11,234 bases of DNA from Deltaproteobacteria bacterium (GTDB taxonomy: Bacteria; Desulfobacterota; Binatia; Binatales; Binataceae). The notes beneath the pieces are model-generated. The model searched no databases, was not told the DNA's origin, and saw only the letters and a list, made by a program, of their open reading frames with translations. The stretch lies in contig JAJXYM010000318.1 of NCBI GenBank assembly GCA_021780585.1, forward strand, positions 1 to 11,234. The letters run 5' to 3'. A program made the translations under genes and the position numbers. Shown in pieces: positions 1 through 7,888 of the stretch (the first letter of the stretch is position 1; each line of letters opens with the position of its first letter).

Positions 1-142
1 CTGAGTCCGCGCGCCGTTCAAGGGCCGTATAGCCGGCGCGGGCAGGCCTGATCGTTGCGGATTTCGCATACGCGCGGCGCAGCTTCGACGGCCATCCGTG
101 AATCAGCCAGGCCGCGCTCGACCGTAGCGGATTGACCCGGCG
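1..142. other. Left edge, no supported gene
   Basis: The plus-strand frames are broken by stops here. One minus-strand frame stays open to the window edge, but I see no start codon with a ribosome-binding site for it and no recognisable motif, so I do not call a gene. Confidence 0.4.
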
Positions 143-907
143 ATGAGTGTGGAGCGCACGAAGCGGGCTGGCGATCGCCGGCGGACCCGATTAAATTCGC
201 CGCCGCCGGCGCGGGTTGGCTCCGCTCACGAAACTCCGCTGACGCTGGTGAAAGCGATCGGCGGCGCGTTCTCCATCGAACTCGCGATCGACCTCGGCTC
301 TGGAATCGACGCGGAAATTTTCAAATGGTTCCTGGCCGCGCTTTTCTTTGGCGCCAGAATCACGAGCGCTATCGCGATCCGGACCTACCGGGAATTCGTC
401 AAGGAAGGGCTGACAGAACCCCGCAAGATCGTTCGCCGGGGATGGGATGGGCTGGTCAAAGTTCTCGATCGCGGCGGCTATGTTCGTTACGACTTCCGAA
501 CGGCCACGAAGCTGCTTGACGTTTGTAATGCCCTGATCGCCAGGTATGACGGCAGCCTGAACCGGCTACATGGCGAGGCTCGCGACTCGCGCGATCTTGA
601 AGAGCGACTCAAGGCGCTCGGCAAGGGGGTCGGCGACGTGACGGCGGGCATCTTTCTCCGCGAGATGCGCGGTATCTGGCAAAAGGCCGAACCGGCGCCG
701 TCCGCTCGCGCCGTCGCGGCCGCCAGGACCCTTGGTTTCATTCCCGCGCCTCGGGCCGACCGGGAAGACGCCCTTGGAATACTCAGGCGCGTATGGACCG
801 CGGCGGGAGGAAAGCCGAAACGATTCCCGGATTTCGAGACCGCCCTGGTGCGATCGACTTTGCGATCGCCGAAACCCGAAGCGAAGCGGTGGAAGATCGC
901 TGGCTAG
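143..907 (+). CDS. HhH-GPD / endonuclease III-like hypothetical protein
   Basis: A 254-residue soluble protein that resembles the helix-hairpin-helix DNA glycosylase superfamily (base-excision repair; endonuclease III, AlkA). Residues 57-110 (EIFKWFLAALFFGARI, then GWDGLVKVLDRGGYVRYD) match the helical core of an EndoIII-like family of unknown function. Residues about 154-179 form the hairpin (LKALGKGVGDVTAGIFLREM), which corresponds to the LPGVG-type DNA-binding hairpin. There is no C-terminal cysteine cluster, so no iron-sulfur cluster. The position of the EndoIII catalytic lysine appears to be hydrophobic, and I do not see a convincing catalytic aspartate. It may be a non-catalytic DNA-binding relative or use a different residue. 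The first 30 residues are basic and low-complexity. No good Shine-Dalgarno precedes the ATG, so the true start could be further in. It is convergent with the next gene. Confidence 0.7.
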   Translation: MSVERTKRAGDRRRTRLNSPPPARVGSAHETPLTLVKAIGGAFSIELAIDLGSGIDAEIFKWFLAALFFGARITSAIAIRTYREFVKEGLTEPRKIVRRGWDGLVKVLDRGGYVRYDFRTATKLLDVCNALIARYDGSLNRLHGEARDSRDLEERLKALGKGVGDVTAGIFLREMRGIWQKAEPAPSARAVAAARTLGFIPAPRADREDALGILRRVWTAAGGKPKRFPDFETALVRSTLRSPKPEAKRWKIAG

Positions 908-979
908 GATCGAGTTGACAAGTTCTCGCCGCGGTCCGTCGGCGCGATGACGCCCCGGCGTGAAGTTAAGCGGAGTTAC

Positions 980-1744
980 TCATTTGGGCATCGAGGCCAG
1001 GAGCCGCTCGATCGGCTCCTGACTTACGCGGATCAAGCCGCGCTCCGGCCGATTCAGATCGAGCGTGACGTAGACCGCGATGCTCACGAGCAATATGAAG
1101 GACAGCGTTCCGGCAATGTCGGAGCTGTTGGCGACTCCTTGCTCGCGTCCGATCAGGAGGGCAGTGACAATCGCACAGGCGAACAAAAGGATCACGATGC
1201 TGGTCGGCAGCCGGTCCTTGTAAGCGGCAAGCCGTGAGGCCTGGTTGCTGGTCACCTGGTTCAGCGTATTGGTCAGCGATACCGCGATCGGAGTTCCATC
1301 GCTGAGCGCCTGCGCAACGAGTTCAGTCATCCGGATGTGCAACTGGTTGAATTTCGCCAGCGCGCTTTCAAGGTTGGAACTGCGGAGCTCCCCGCGAGTC
1401 AGGTCGCGGCGGAGTTGGGCGTATTGCCGAATTACGGCCTGTAAGTTCGTTCGCGTGGGCTCCTTGAGCAGGCTGGCGCAGGTATAAAAGTCGCCAATCG
1501 CATTGCTGTCCGCGACGACGGCCAACCGCCGCTGGTCGTGTTTGGTAATCGACATTCCGAAGGTAAAGGCGAGCAACAGGCCGAGAAGCGCCATGCTGGC
1601 GTCGTCGAATTTCGACGGTTCCACACCGCCCTTGCGCAACAACCGTTCGCCCATTCGTTTGCCGACGTTCCACGCGGCCAACATCGCAACGGCGAGAATC
1701 AGGGCGATAACGCTGATATCGAGCGTGGCGGCGATTTTCTCCAT
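980..1744 (-). CDS. DUF4239 / bestrophin-like integral membrane protein
   Basis: A 254-residue inner-membrane protein. Hydrophobic segments lie at about residues 10-27, 50-66, 181-199 and 209-228. The middle (about 70-180) is polar and helical, with an N-terminal pair and a C-terminal pair of membrane helices. The motif LLLAFTFGMSI after the second helix and the tail DLNRPERGLIRVSQEPI are characteristic of the DUF4239 (bestrophin-like) family, and the length is typical. Function is unknown; a channel-like role has been suggested from distant similarity to bestrophins, which I cannot test here. A GGGAG ribosome-binding site lies five bases before the ATG, supporting this start. It is divergent from the transporter at 1833 across an 88-base gap that must hold promoters for both. 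Confidence 0.8.
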   Translation of the reverse strand: MEKIAATLDISVIALILAVAMLAAWNVGKRMGERLLRKGGVEPSKFDDASMALLGLLLAFTFGMSITKHDQRRLAVVADSNAIGDFYTCASLLKEPTRTNLQAVIRQYAQLRRDLTRGELRSSNLESALAKFNQLHIRMTELVAQALSDGTPIAVSLTNTLNQVTSNQASRLAAYKDRLPTSIVILLFACAIVTALLIGREQGVANSSDIAGTLSFILLVSIAVYVTLDLNRPERGLIRVSQEPIERLLASMPK

Positions 1745-1832
1745 AGCTGCTCCCTCGCCCGGACGGGTATGGGGCGCCGTCCGAGAGTAGCATCAAAGCC
1801 GTTATTCGTTCCGCGGCAAAGGGGCGGGACTC

Positions 1833-2770
1833 ATGACGATCGACCGGCTGATCAACCTCTTCGTCATCGCCACGCTGATCGAAATGATGGCGGCGATCGG
1901 GTTGCGGGTGAAATTCCGCGAAGTGGGCGACATCGCGAGGAATTGGAATTTGCTGGTTCGCGCCGTTCTTGCGAACCACGTCTGCGTGCCCGTGATCACG
2001 GTTGGCTTGTTGCTTTGGTTCCGTTCGGCGCCAATGGTCGCCGCGGGCTTTCTTATCATTGCGGTGTGTCCCGGGGCCGCGTACGGCCCGCCCTTGACAG
2101 CGATCGCCCGGGGAAATGTGGCCGTCGCGGTAGGGTTGATGGTGGTCTTGGCGGGATCGTCCGCGGTTCTCGCGCCGCTTCTTCTCCAGTTCCTGATGCC
2201 GCTGATGGCGGCGGACCAGGCTTTGAAAGTGAATGGCCCAAAGATAGTCGGAACATTACTCGTCAGTCAGTTGCTGCCACTGTCCGCGGGACTGTGCGTG
2301 CGTCAATGGCGTCCCGCGCTGGCGGACCGGTTGAAACATCCGGCGCAACGGCTCAGCGCCGCCCTCAATCTGTGCGTGGTTGGATTGATTCTCGTTGTTC
2401 ACTTTCGGACGCTGGCCGCCATCCGACCGATCGGTTTCGCGGGAATGCTCGCTCTGGTGAGCGCGAGTTTGGCTGCCGGGTGGTTGTTGGGTGAGCCGGG
2501 CGGTGACAATCGCAAGGCTATGGGTTTCTCGACCTCCTGCGCAACGTGGCGGTCGGCCTTGTGATTGCGACCGCAAGCTTCCCGGAATCGCCCGCAGTGA
2601 CGGCGGCTTTGGCGTATGGCTTGTTTCAGACCGCCGTGTTGGCCCTGGTCGCCCTGGCGTGGAGTCGGCTCGAAACCACCGCGGGACTTGCGGTCGTGAA
2701 ACCCTGGTATCGGAGATCGGAAACTATCGCATGCCCGCGAAGCCGAGTTGCGATCAGAGGGCGCGGCTGA
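1833..2770 (+). pseudogene. BASS-family (bile acid:sodium symporter-like) transporter, frameshifted
   Basis: A polytopic inner-membrane protein of the bile acid/sodium symporter superfamily (SBF fold), predicted to move an organic anion or other small solute with a cation; the substrate cannot be told. The N-terminal part (IATLIEMMAAIGLRVKF, then CPGAAYGPPLTAIARGN) and the helical repeats are typical. The first frame ends at a TGA at 2562-2564, after 243 codons. The family's next conserved segment, LRNVAVGLVIATASF, is intact in the +2 frame from about 2538 and runs to the TGA at 2768-2770. Restoring one C in the CC at 2536-2537 would join the two parts into FSTSLRNVAVGL and a protein of about 312 residues, the normal size. 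This is either a recent single-base deletion or a sequencing or assembly error. A GGGGCGGGA ribosome-binding site precedes the ATG. Confidence 0.75.
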
Positions 2771-2810
2771 AGGTCGATCAGTCGCTTCGTGGTCGACAAA
2801 TCCGCAATAA

Positions 2811-2817
2811 AGAGGAG
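2811..2817 (+). promoter_or_regulatory. Ribosome-binding site deciding a GTG start
   Basis: AGAGGAG lies six bases upstream of the GTG at 2824. The reading frame is open back to 2491, but that upstream part overlaps the transporter's end in another frame. A signal peptide begins exactly at this GTG, so it is the likely start. Confidence 0.7.
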
Positions 2818-2823
2818 ATTAAA

Positions 2824-3399
2824 GTGACTGTAAAAAGAACAGTCTTAATCGTACTGCTACAGCTTGGACTGAGTCTCGCTTCCGCCGTTGCGGGGTTTTG
2901 CCAGGCCGCGCCGTTCGCTCCGCCCGGAGCTGAAATCGATCAGAAGGTAACGGCGGCATTGGATAATCTCTATGCTCACGACGAGGAAGCGAAAGCTCTC
3001 GGCGCAAAGGCCAAGGCGGTGCTCGTCTTTCCGGAAATCAGAAAGGCCGCATTTTTGATCGGCGCGCAATTCGGATTCGGGGCGCTGCGCAGCGGGTCGC
3101 GGACCCTTGGCTACTATCGAACCGGCGCGGCTTCATATGGATTCCAGGCGGGCGTCAAGCAATTCGGCTATGCACTATTTTTCATGACGGATTCGGCGCT
3201 GGAGTACCTGGACAAAAGCGGCGGTTTTGCGATCGGAACGGGGCCCAGCGTGGTGGTGGTGGACAAAGGCGCGGCGCGATCGCTGACGACAACGAGCCTG
3301 CGCGCCGACGTTTACGCGTTCGTCTTTGATCAGATGGGTCTGATGGCGGGCATTGGAATTGAAGGCTCCAAAATTACGAAGATCACTCCGAGCAGCTAG
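2824..3399 (+). CDS. Secreted SYLF-domain (Ysc84-type lipid-binding) protein
   Basis: A 191-residue exported protein starting at a GTG. Residues 1-28 form a signal peptide: basic MTVKR, then a hydrophobic core, with probable cleavage near FCQA-AP. There is no proper lipobox before the Cys, so I expect a soluble periplasmic product. The rest is one SYLF domain: KAKAVLVFPEIRKAAFLIGAQ, then GYYRTGAASYGFQAGVKQFGYALFFM, GPSVVVVDKGAARS and a C-terminal GLMAGIGIEGSKITKI. This matches the order and length of bacterial SYLF proteins. Eukaryotic Ysc84/SH3YL1 SYLF domains bind phosphoinositides and actin; the bacterial role is unknown, and envelope lipid binding is an inference. The gene starts 53 bases after the transporter's restored end and may share its transcript. 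Confidence 0.88.
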   Translation: MTVKRTVLIVLLQLGLSLASAVAGFCQAAPFAPPGAEIDQKVTAALDNLYAHDEEAKALGAKAKAVLVFPEIRKAAFLIGAQFGFGALRSGSRTLGYYRTGAASYGFQAGVKQFGYALFFMTDSALEYLDKSGGFAIGTGPSVVVVDKGAARSLTTTSLRADVYAFVFDQMGLMAGIGIEGSKITKITPSS

Positions 3400-3533
3400 C
3401 GACGTGCGGGCTCAAACGATCGCAAACCATTTTGAGGAGTCGTTTTTCGCCGACTGAAGCGCGGTAGGCGAGCGTGGCGGCGCGGCTCGCGGCGAATGCC
3501 GGCATAATCTTGAATCCTTCGGGCGCTCCCGCG
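3400..3533. other. Convergent intergenic region
   Basis: The gap lies between the 3' ends of the SYLF and polyphosphate kinase genes. I looked for a bidirectional terminator and see no stable hairpin followed by a T-run on either strand. Confidence 0.4.
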
Positions 3534-4325
3534 TCAGCCGTCCCAATCGACGCTCGGCACGCGATTGTAGCGCCGCCGCGGTTCCTTGTAACCGTTGGGT
3601 TTCTGTCGTTTCGGCAATTTAACCTCTTCTTGCGGCGCCGCCTTATACGGAATCATGCTCAGGAAATGGCTGATGCAATCGAGACGCGCGCGGCGCTTGT
3701 CGTCCGCATCCACGATATACCAGGGAACCGTCTTGGTATCGGTGGCGGCGAACATCTCGTCGCGCGCGCGGGAATAATCGTACCAACGGCGATGCGATTC
3801 GAGATCCATGGGGCTCAGCTTCCAGGTCTTGCGCCCATCGTTGATGCGCGACGTAAATCGCCGCGTCTGCTCTTCCTGGCCCACCTCGAACCAGTACTTG
3901 ATGAGAATGATCCCCGACCGAATGAAGGCCTCCTCAACTTGGGGGCACATGCGAAGAAAATACGTCGCTTGTTGGTCGGTGCAAAAGCCCATCACTCGCT
4001 CGACGAGCGCGCGATTGTACCAACTACGATCGAAGATTACCACTTCGCCGGCGGCCGGCAGATGAGCGATATAGCGTTGAATATACATTTGCGACCGCTC
4101 GCGATCGGTGGGCGTCGGCAGCGCGACGACCCTGAAGACGCGCGGGCTGACGCGCTCCGTGATGCATTTGATCGCGCCGCCCTTGCCGGCCGCGTCGCGT
4201 CCCTCGAACAGAATGACAATCTTGAGCCCTTTGTGTTTGACCCATTCCTGAAGCTTCACCAGCTCAACGTGAAGGCCTCTCAGCGCTTTCTCAAAATTCT
4301 TCCGCTTGAGTTTCATAATGTCCAT
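3534..4325 (-). CDS. ppk2: Polyphosphate kinase 2 (PPK2 family)
   Basis: A cytoplasmic enzyme that transfers phosphate between polyphosphate and nucleotides. The single-domain, 263-residue form fits class I PPK2, which mainly makes NTP from NDP and polyphosphate. A P-loop kinase fold is evident: Walker A GRDAAGKGG (residues 42-50), Walker B FDRSWYNR (98-105), and a lid region with EEQTRRF (151-157). The segment PTPTDRERSQMYIQRYIAHLP (70-90) is the family's substrate-channel region, although the usual WYFQRY reads MYIQRY. Two in-frame ATGs compete. The first (4323-4325) has no clear ribosome-binding site. The fourth codon (4314-4316) has GGGATGG a few bases upstream and would give 260 residues. 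The gene stands alone and is convergent with the SYLF gene. Nucleotide preference (ADP or GDP) cannot be read from sequence alone. Confidence 0.93.
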   Translation of the reverse strand: MDIMKLKRKNFEKALRGLHVELVKLQEWVKHKGLKIVILFEGRDAAGKGGAIKCITERVSPRVFRVVALPTPTDRERSQMYIQRYIAHLPAAGEVVIFDRSWYNRALVERVMGFCTDQQATYFLRMCPQVEEAFIRSGIILIKYWFEVGQEEQTRRFTSRINDGRKTWKLSPMDLESHRRWYDYSRARDEMFAATDTKTVPWYIVDADDKRRARLDCISHFLSMIPYKAAPQEEVKLPKRQKPNGYKEPRRRYNRVPSVDWDG

Positions 4326-4939
4326 CCCGGTTTGGGTAAGAGTCGGCGGCCTCGATTCGCCGCCCTTCTAAACCGCGGGGCCACAACTGTGAGGAAGACG
4401 AAATTCCATTGATTTCCGAGGCTCTGACCAGCCCGCGTCCCGATACGAGACCCGCAAGAAGCCGGAGAACCCGGCCGCAAACAAGGCAATGACGACCCAG
4501 CCCGCCAGAACAATCTGGTCCCGCGGGGTTCGCGGTGGGCAATACAAGACGCCGTTTCGGCGCTCAAGTCCGATGTGAGTGGACGCGAAGCGTGGGAGCG
4601 AGGCGGCCGCCGGCTGAAATTGCGTGGTCGGACTTTCATGGGAGTTGCGAATCGACCCGAAACCCGGGGAGATGCAAGGAACCGACGAGACGCGCCGCTC
4701 GACGCTCAGCAATCCTTGACGCATGAAGTGGGCGGCCCGAAACGTGTCAGTCGGCTCCGATGGAGACAGATCGTTCAAGAGAAGCATCTCATAAGCAAGG
4801 CATAAGTATTGCCTGCCAATTTTAGAGTTGAAGGGAAATTGACAAAAATTTGATGGAGCGGCGGGCGCGCTCCTCACCGTGGAGATCGTTCCTTTGGTCA
4901 GCCGTTTGCGCGTGGCAACAGCGACGCCGGCGATGATCT
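4326..4939. other. Gene-poor region with one doubtful minus-strand reading frame
   Basis: No gene can be supported with confidence across these 600 bases. On the minus strand 4368-4877 is open for 169 codons and encodes one good hydrophobic segment (IVLAGWVVIALFAAGFSG) followed by a polar tail. The first 90 residues look like non-coding translation, rich in Ser, Pro and Arg, and no ribosome-binding site marks a start. It could be the remains of a small membrane protein. The stretch 4790-4860 is locally AT-rich and contains a short palindrome, AGGCA-N7-TGCCT (about 4798-4814). A TTGACA at 4839-4844 has no matching -10 element. Confidence 0.35.
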
Positions 4940-5723
4940 GGAGCGCCGCTTAAGGTTCGTTCGATGGCGGGACTGGTCCCGCTACTTGCGGCGTCGGTGG
5001 TTAATACGGATATGGCGCGCAAACTCCCGGAACTGACCAACCGGCTGCGATGGTTCATGCGCAAGCGGCCTCACTTGATGCAACGCCAGTCGATAGTTCT
5101 TGATCCCGCCGCCGGGCTGGTCAGCAAAGGCATGCCGGATGTCCCGACCCGGGACGCCTGATTAAAGCGTCGCGCCACCTGCTGGACGAAAACGAGTTTC
5201 TGTCGCCATTCGGTATCCGCTCTATATCCAGAAATCACGCCCAACACCCATTCGTCTTCTCAGTTCGCGGTCAGAAGTATCGAGTTGATTGCACGCCGGG
5301 CGAGTCGAACACGGCGGTGTTCGTCGGCAACTCCAATTGAAGAGGACCGATCTGGTTTCTAATTAACTACCTCCTGATGAAGGCCCTCGAAACTTACTAT
5401 CTTTACTACGGCGATGAACTCAAGGTTGAATGCCCGATCGGCTCGGAACGGATGATGAATCTGTTTGAGCTCGCGCGCGAGTTGGGACGTGACTCGGCGG
5501 CGTGTTCCTTCCCGACGCGAATTGACGGCGCCCCGGCCATGAAAACGACCGGCGTTTCGCCGGCGATCCTTACTGGAATGACCTGCCGCTGTTCCACGAG
5601 TACTTTCACGGCGACACAGGACGCCGGCTTGGAGCGAACCATCAAACCGGATGGACAGCTCTGGTTGCACGATGCTTCCGCCGCGCCTCCGAAGAGATCC
5701 TGCGCTTCCAGTATCAAGCCTAG
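4940..5723 (+). pseudogene. Decayed C-terminal remnant of a GH63 / MGH1-like glucosidase
   Basis: Translating across frames recovers the C-terminal third of a large (family size about 900 residues) glucosidase of the GH63/mannosylglycerate-hydrolase-like family, which trims alpha-glucosidic sugars. Frame 2 gives PLKVRSMAGLVPLLAASVV, then RLRWFMRKRPHLMQ (to about 5094). Frame 1 gives RHLLDENEFLSPFGIRSISR, GESNTAVFVGNSN, then a TGA at 5338-5340 where the family has Trp (NSNWRGPIWF), continuing as RGPIWFLINYLL and YYGDELKVECPIGSERMMNL to about 5490. Frame 0 gives LGGVFLPDAN, a TGA at 5523-5525, then DPYWNDLPLFHEYFHGDTGR and ANHQTGWTALVA, ending at the TAG at 5721-5723. A single lost base near 5491 explains the second frame change. 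The N-terminal two thirds are missing upstream. Several independent lesions make a true pseudogene more likely than sequencing error. Confidence 0.88.
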
Positions 5724-5825
5724 GAACGACTATCGGCTTTCCCGGCTCAGCGTGCTTCTGGATAACATGGCTAGCTTCCGCCATAATACGCTCGGCCCGG
5801 GATGAGAGCCGAAGGAAATGAATCG

Positions 5826-6701
5826 ATGCCGCGCACCTGCCGCATGCCGCTCGTGATCTTATGGATCGCCGTTACGGTTCCCGGGTCGCTCCGTGCTCAA
5901 TCCGCGCCGACATCTCCCGAGATCGAAGAAGAGAAACTGGAGCGGGATTTCACTGATCCGCTTACCACTCTGCCGCAGTTGCTCGTCAGGGACAGTTACT
6001 CGCCGGCAAATTACGGCACGAACGTTGAAACGAACCAACTTATCGTAAGACCCTTAATCCCACGCATACCGCCCAACACCTTGCTTCCATTCGTGCAATT
6101 GCTCCGGCCGACCCTGGCATTGGTGACGGTCCCCACTTCCAAAGGCGGAAGCCGCACCGAATTCGGCGACCTGGCGTTATTCGACGTGGCGGTTCTTCCG
6201 TGGCCGGACAGGAATAGGACCGGTCTGTTGGTCGGCGTCGGACCCTCGCTCGTGCTTCCAACCGCAACCTCGAGAAGCGCCGGAGAGGGGGCGTGGCAGG
6301 CGGGTCCCACGCTCGGCGTCATATACACCGGCATCCCGGGACTGTTGGCCGGCTTCATCGTCCAGAATCCGGTTTCGTTCGCGTATACGTCGCCCGACCG
6401 TCCGGCGCAAAACACGTTCGAGCTTCAGCCCGTATTCGCACTCCACCTGTGGGACAAATGGTATCTGCGGTCCGCGGAGGCAAACTGGACGGTCGGCTGG
6501 CGTCGCCATTCCTCGACGATGCTGCCGCTGAGCCTCGGTCTCGGCCGAACGTTCGTGCGTCCGGGACTGCCCCCGATGAGCTTCTTTATTACGGGACAAT
6601 GGATGTTGTATCGGCAGTACGCGCCGCTCGCGCCCCAGACCACGATAAATTTCGGCACGACGATTGCGTTCCCCGAGCTTAGAAATTACTGGAACGGCTA
6701 G
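5826..6701 (+). CDS. Probable outer-membrane beta-barrel protein
   Basis: A 291-residue exported protein of unknown function. Residues 1-25 are a signal peptide (MPRTCRMPLVILWIAVTVPG), with probable cleavage at LRA-QS. The mature part has many alternating hydrophobic/polar strands ending in aromatic residues: FVQLLRPTLALVTVP, DLALFDVAVLPW, GLLVGVGPSLVLP, GPTLGVIYTGI, LLAGFIVQNPVSFAY, FELQPVFALHLW and MSFFITGQWMLYRQY. This is the pattern of a 10-14-strand barrel, comparable to MetA-pathway-of-phenol-degradation-like or transporter-annotated outer-membrane proteins. I chose the ATG at 5826 because AAGGA at 5812-5816 sits nine bases upstream and the signal peptide starts there; an in-frame ATG at 5802 adds eight polar residues and has no such site. 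It begins about 100 bases after the glucosidase remnant. Confidence 0.75.
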   Translation: MPRTCRMPLVILWIAVTVPGSLRAQSAPTSPEIEEEKLERDFTDPLTTLPQLLVRDSYSPANYGTNVETNQLIVRPLIPRIPPNTLLPFVQLLRPTLALVTVPTSKGGSRTEFGDLALFDVAVLPWPDRNRTGLLVGVGPSLVLPTATSRSAGEGAWQAGPTLGVIYTGIPGLLAGFIVQNPVSFAYTSPDRPAQNTFELQPVFALHLWDKWYLRSAEANWTVGWRRHSSTMLPLSLGLGRTFVRPGLPPMSFFITGQWMLYRQYAPLAPQTTINFGTTIAFPELRNYWNG

Positions 6702-6770
6702 ACATATCAATCATCAATCGACTCCACTTATGAACGCCGGGAGGTTGCTGAGCGGGCAACCGCTTGCGTA

Positions 6771-7103
6771 TACCCAAGCCGCCCAGCCTGCTCGTTCGTC
6801 TTCCATTACGAGAGCGAGCCGATCGGCGACTTCCGCAAGGCGTGGAAAACAGCCTGCAAGACAGCAGGCATTTCCGGAATCATCGTGCACGACCTTCGGC
6901 GCACGGCAGTTCGGAACATGGTGCGCGCCGGCATCCCGGAGCGCGTCGCGATGGAACTGAGCGGACACAAAACCCGTCGCGTATTCGACCGCTACAACAT
7001 CGTCAGCAGCGAGGATCTCGCTTCTGCGACAGAGCGTTTGCAGGGACACCTAAGTCGACAGTCAATGAAGACCAAGATCTCACCGTTGACTCATGGAGAG
7101 TGA
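6771..7103 (+). pseudogene. Tyrosine recombinase (phage-type integrase), C-terminal remnant
   Basis: Only the last 100 or so residues of a site-specific tyrosine recombinase are present. The frame gives SFVFHYESEPIGDFRKAWK from about 6792, then VHDLRRTAVRNMVRAGIPER and VAMELSGHKTRRVFDRYNIV, ending at the TGA at 7101-7103. The visible catalytic residues are the His and Arg of HDLRR, the His of SGHK and the nucleophile Tyr of FDRY. The core-binding domain, the first catalytic Arg and the beta-hairpin Lys would lie upstream, but no coding match continues before about 6771, so the protein cannot work. No start codon with a ribosome-binding site exists; a GTG at 6885 would start at the HDLRR motif. 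It ends 14 bases from the end of the convergent HEPN gene and is probably a relic of the element that brought the neighbouring pair. Confidence 0.85.
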
Positions 7104-7117
7104 ACCCGCAGCCGCCC

Positions 7118-7888
7118 TTAGCGTTTGCCTTCTTCGTCCCCAGTCGTCGGCGCAGCGGCAAGACGCTGATCGTGCTGCTCGATAAGTGCGCTCACGTCTC
7201 CAACGAGAGACGCCTCCACTCGCGCGATAACGAGGCTGAACAGCAACGCTGCCTGGCGAATCTTTTCCGCGCCCCAACCCCTCGCCTTGGATATGCTGTG
7301 GACCACCAGGTCGCGCTCGTCAAACACTTCATTCCATAGCGCCGTCATCCTAATCACGCGGGTCATAAGCACCGCCTCGCCGGTGTAGGTTTCGACCTCG
7401 GCCGAATCGCAGATTTGTTCCCACATTCGTTCGATACCCAGATTCTTCGCCATCTCTGTCAGTTGCCGAGACCGGAAATTACCCCTGTTGTAGGTCAGCT
7501 CTTCCTTGAAAAGTCGAAAATCGCGAGCGCCCTCCAAGCATCTTGACAGGTCTCTTACCACAGCGACGGCATCAAAATCTGATTCTGACCTATGTTCTCT
7601 GAGCAGCTGGATTGCAGACTCTAAATTCGCACCGCGCAACTGAGCTCGAAGCCACCGATAATCACTGAAACCCTCTTCAAGAATCGCCAGATACTCATTG
7701 AACAGGTCTCGTAGTGTCTCCTCGATTGTCGACACGAGAGCGACGATCGTATTGTTCAGCATCATCACTCTCAATGCGGGCTCGGGCTTGTAATTCTCAA
7801 TGTAAGTCAGAACGCCGTCCAAGACCGAAAGGGCAGCCTTGAACTCATCCTCGATTGTCTTAAAGCGCGGAGCGATAGCGATTGTCAC
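7118..7888 (-). CDS. MAE_28990/MAE_18760-like HEPN protein, putative RNase effector
   Basis: A 256-residue, mostly helical protein that resembles the MAE_28990/MAE_18760 HEPN family. The C-terminal half carries ERDLVVHSIS, with Arg192 and His197 forming the RX4H motif that is the catalytic signature of HEPN ribonucleases. A conserved N-terminal helix pair (NNTIVALVSTIEETLRDLF, residues 45-63) precedes it, as in other HEPN folds. HEPN enzymes of toxin-antitoxin, abortive-infection and CRISPR systems cleave RNA; that this one does so is inference. The GTG start shares a four-base GTGA overlap with the stop of the DUF262 gene, and no separate ribosome-binding site is seen, so translation is probably coupled. 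Base composition is lower in GC than the flanking chromosome (one sampled line about 48 percent). Confidence 0.82.
   Translation of the reverse strand: MTIAIAPRFKTIEDEFKAALSVLDGVLTYIENYKPEPALRVMMLNNTIVALVSTIEETLRDLFNEYLAILEEGFSDYRWLRAQLRGANLESAIQLLREHRSESDFDAVAVVRDLSRCLEGARDFRLFKEELTYNRGNFRSRQLTEMAKNLGIERMWEQICDSAEVETYTGEAVLMTRVIRMTALWNEVFDERDLVVHSISKARGWGAEKIRQAALLFSLVIARVEASLVGDVSALIEQHDQRLAAAPTTGDEEGKR

Noticed and set aside
3474..4412. Long plus-strand open frame of 312 codons opposite the polyphosphate kinase
   Set aside because: It is a shadow of the PPK2 gene, whose motifs are unmistakable on the minus strand; the plus-strand translation has no family features.
4839..4844. TTGACA as a -35 element before the glucosidase remnant
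   Set aside because: The sequence 15-19 bases downstream is GC-rich with no -10-like hexamer.
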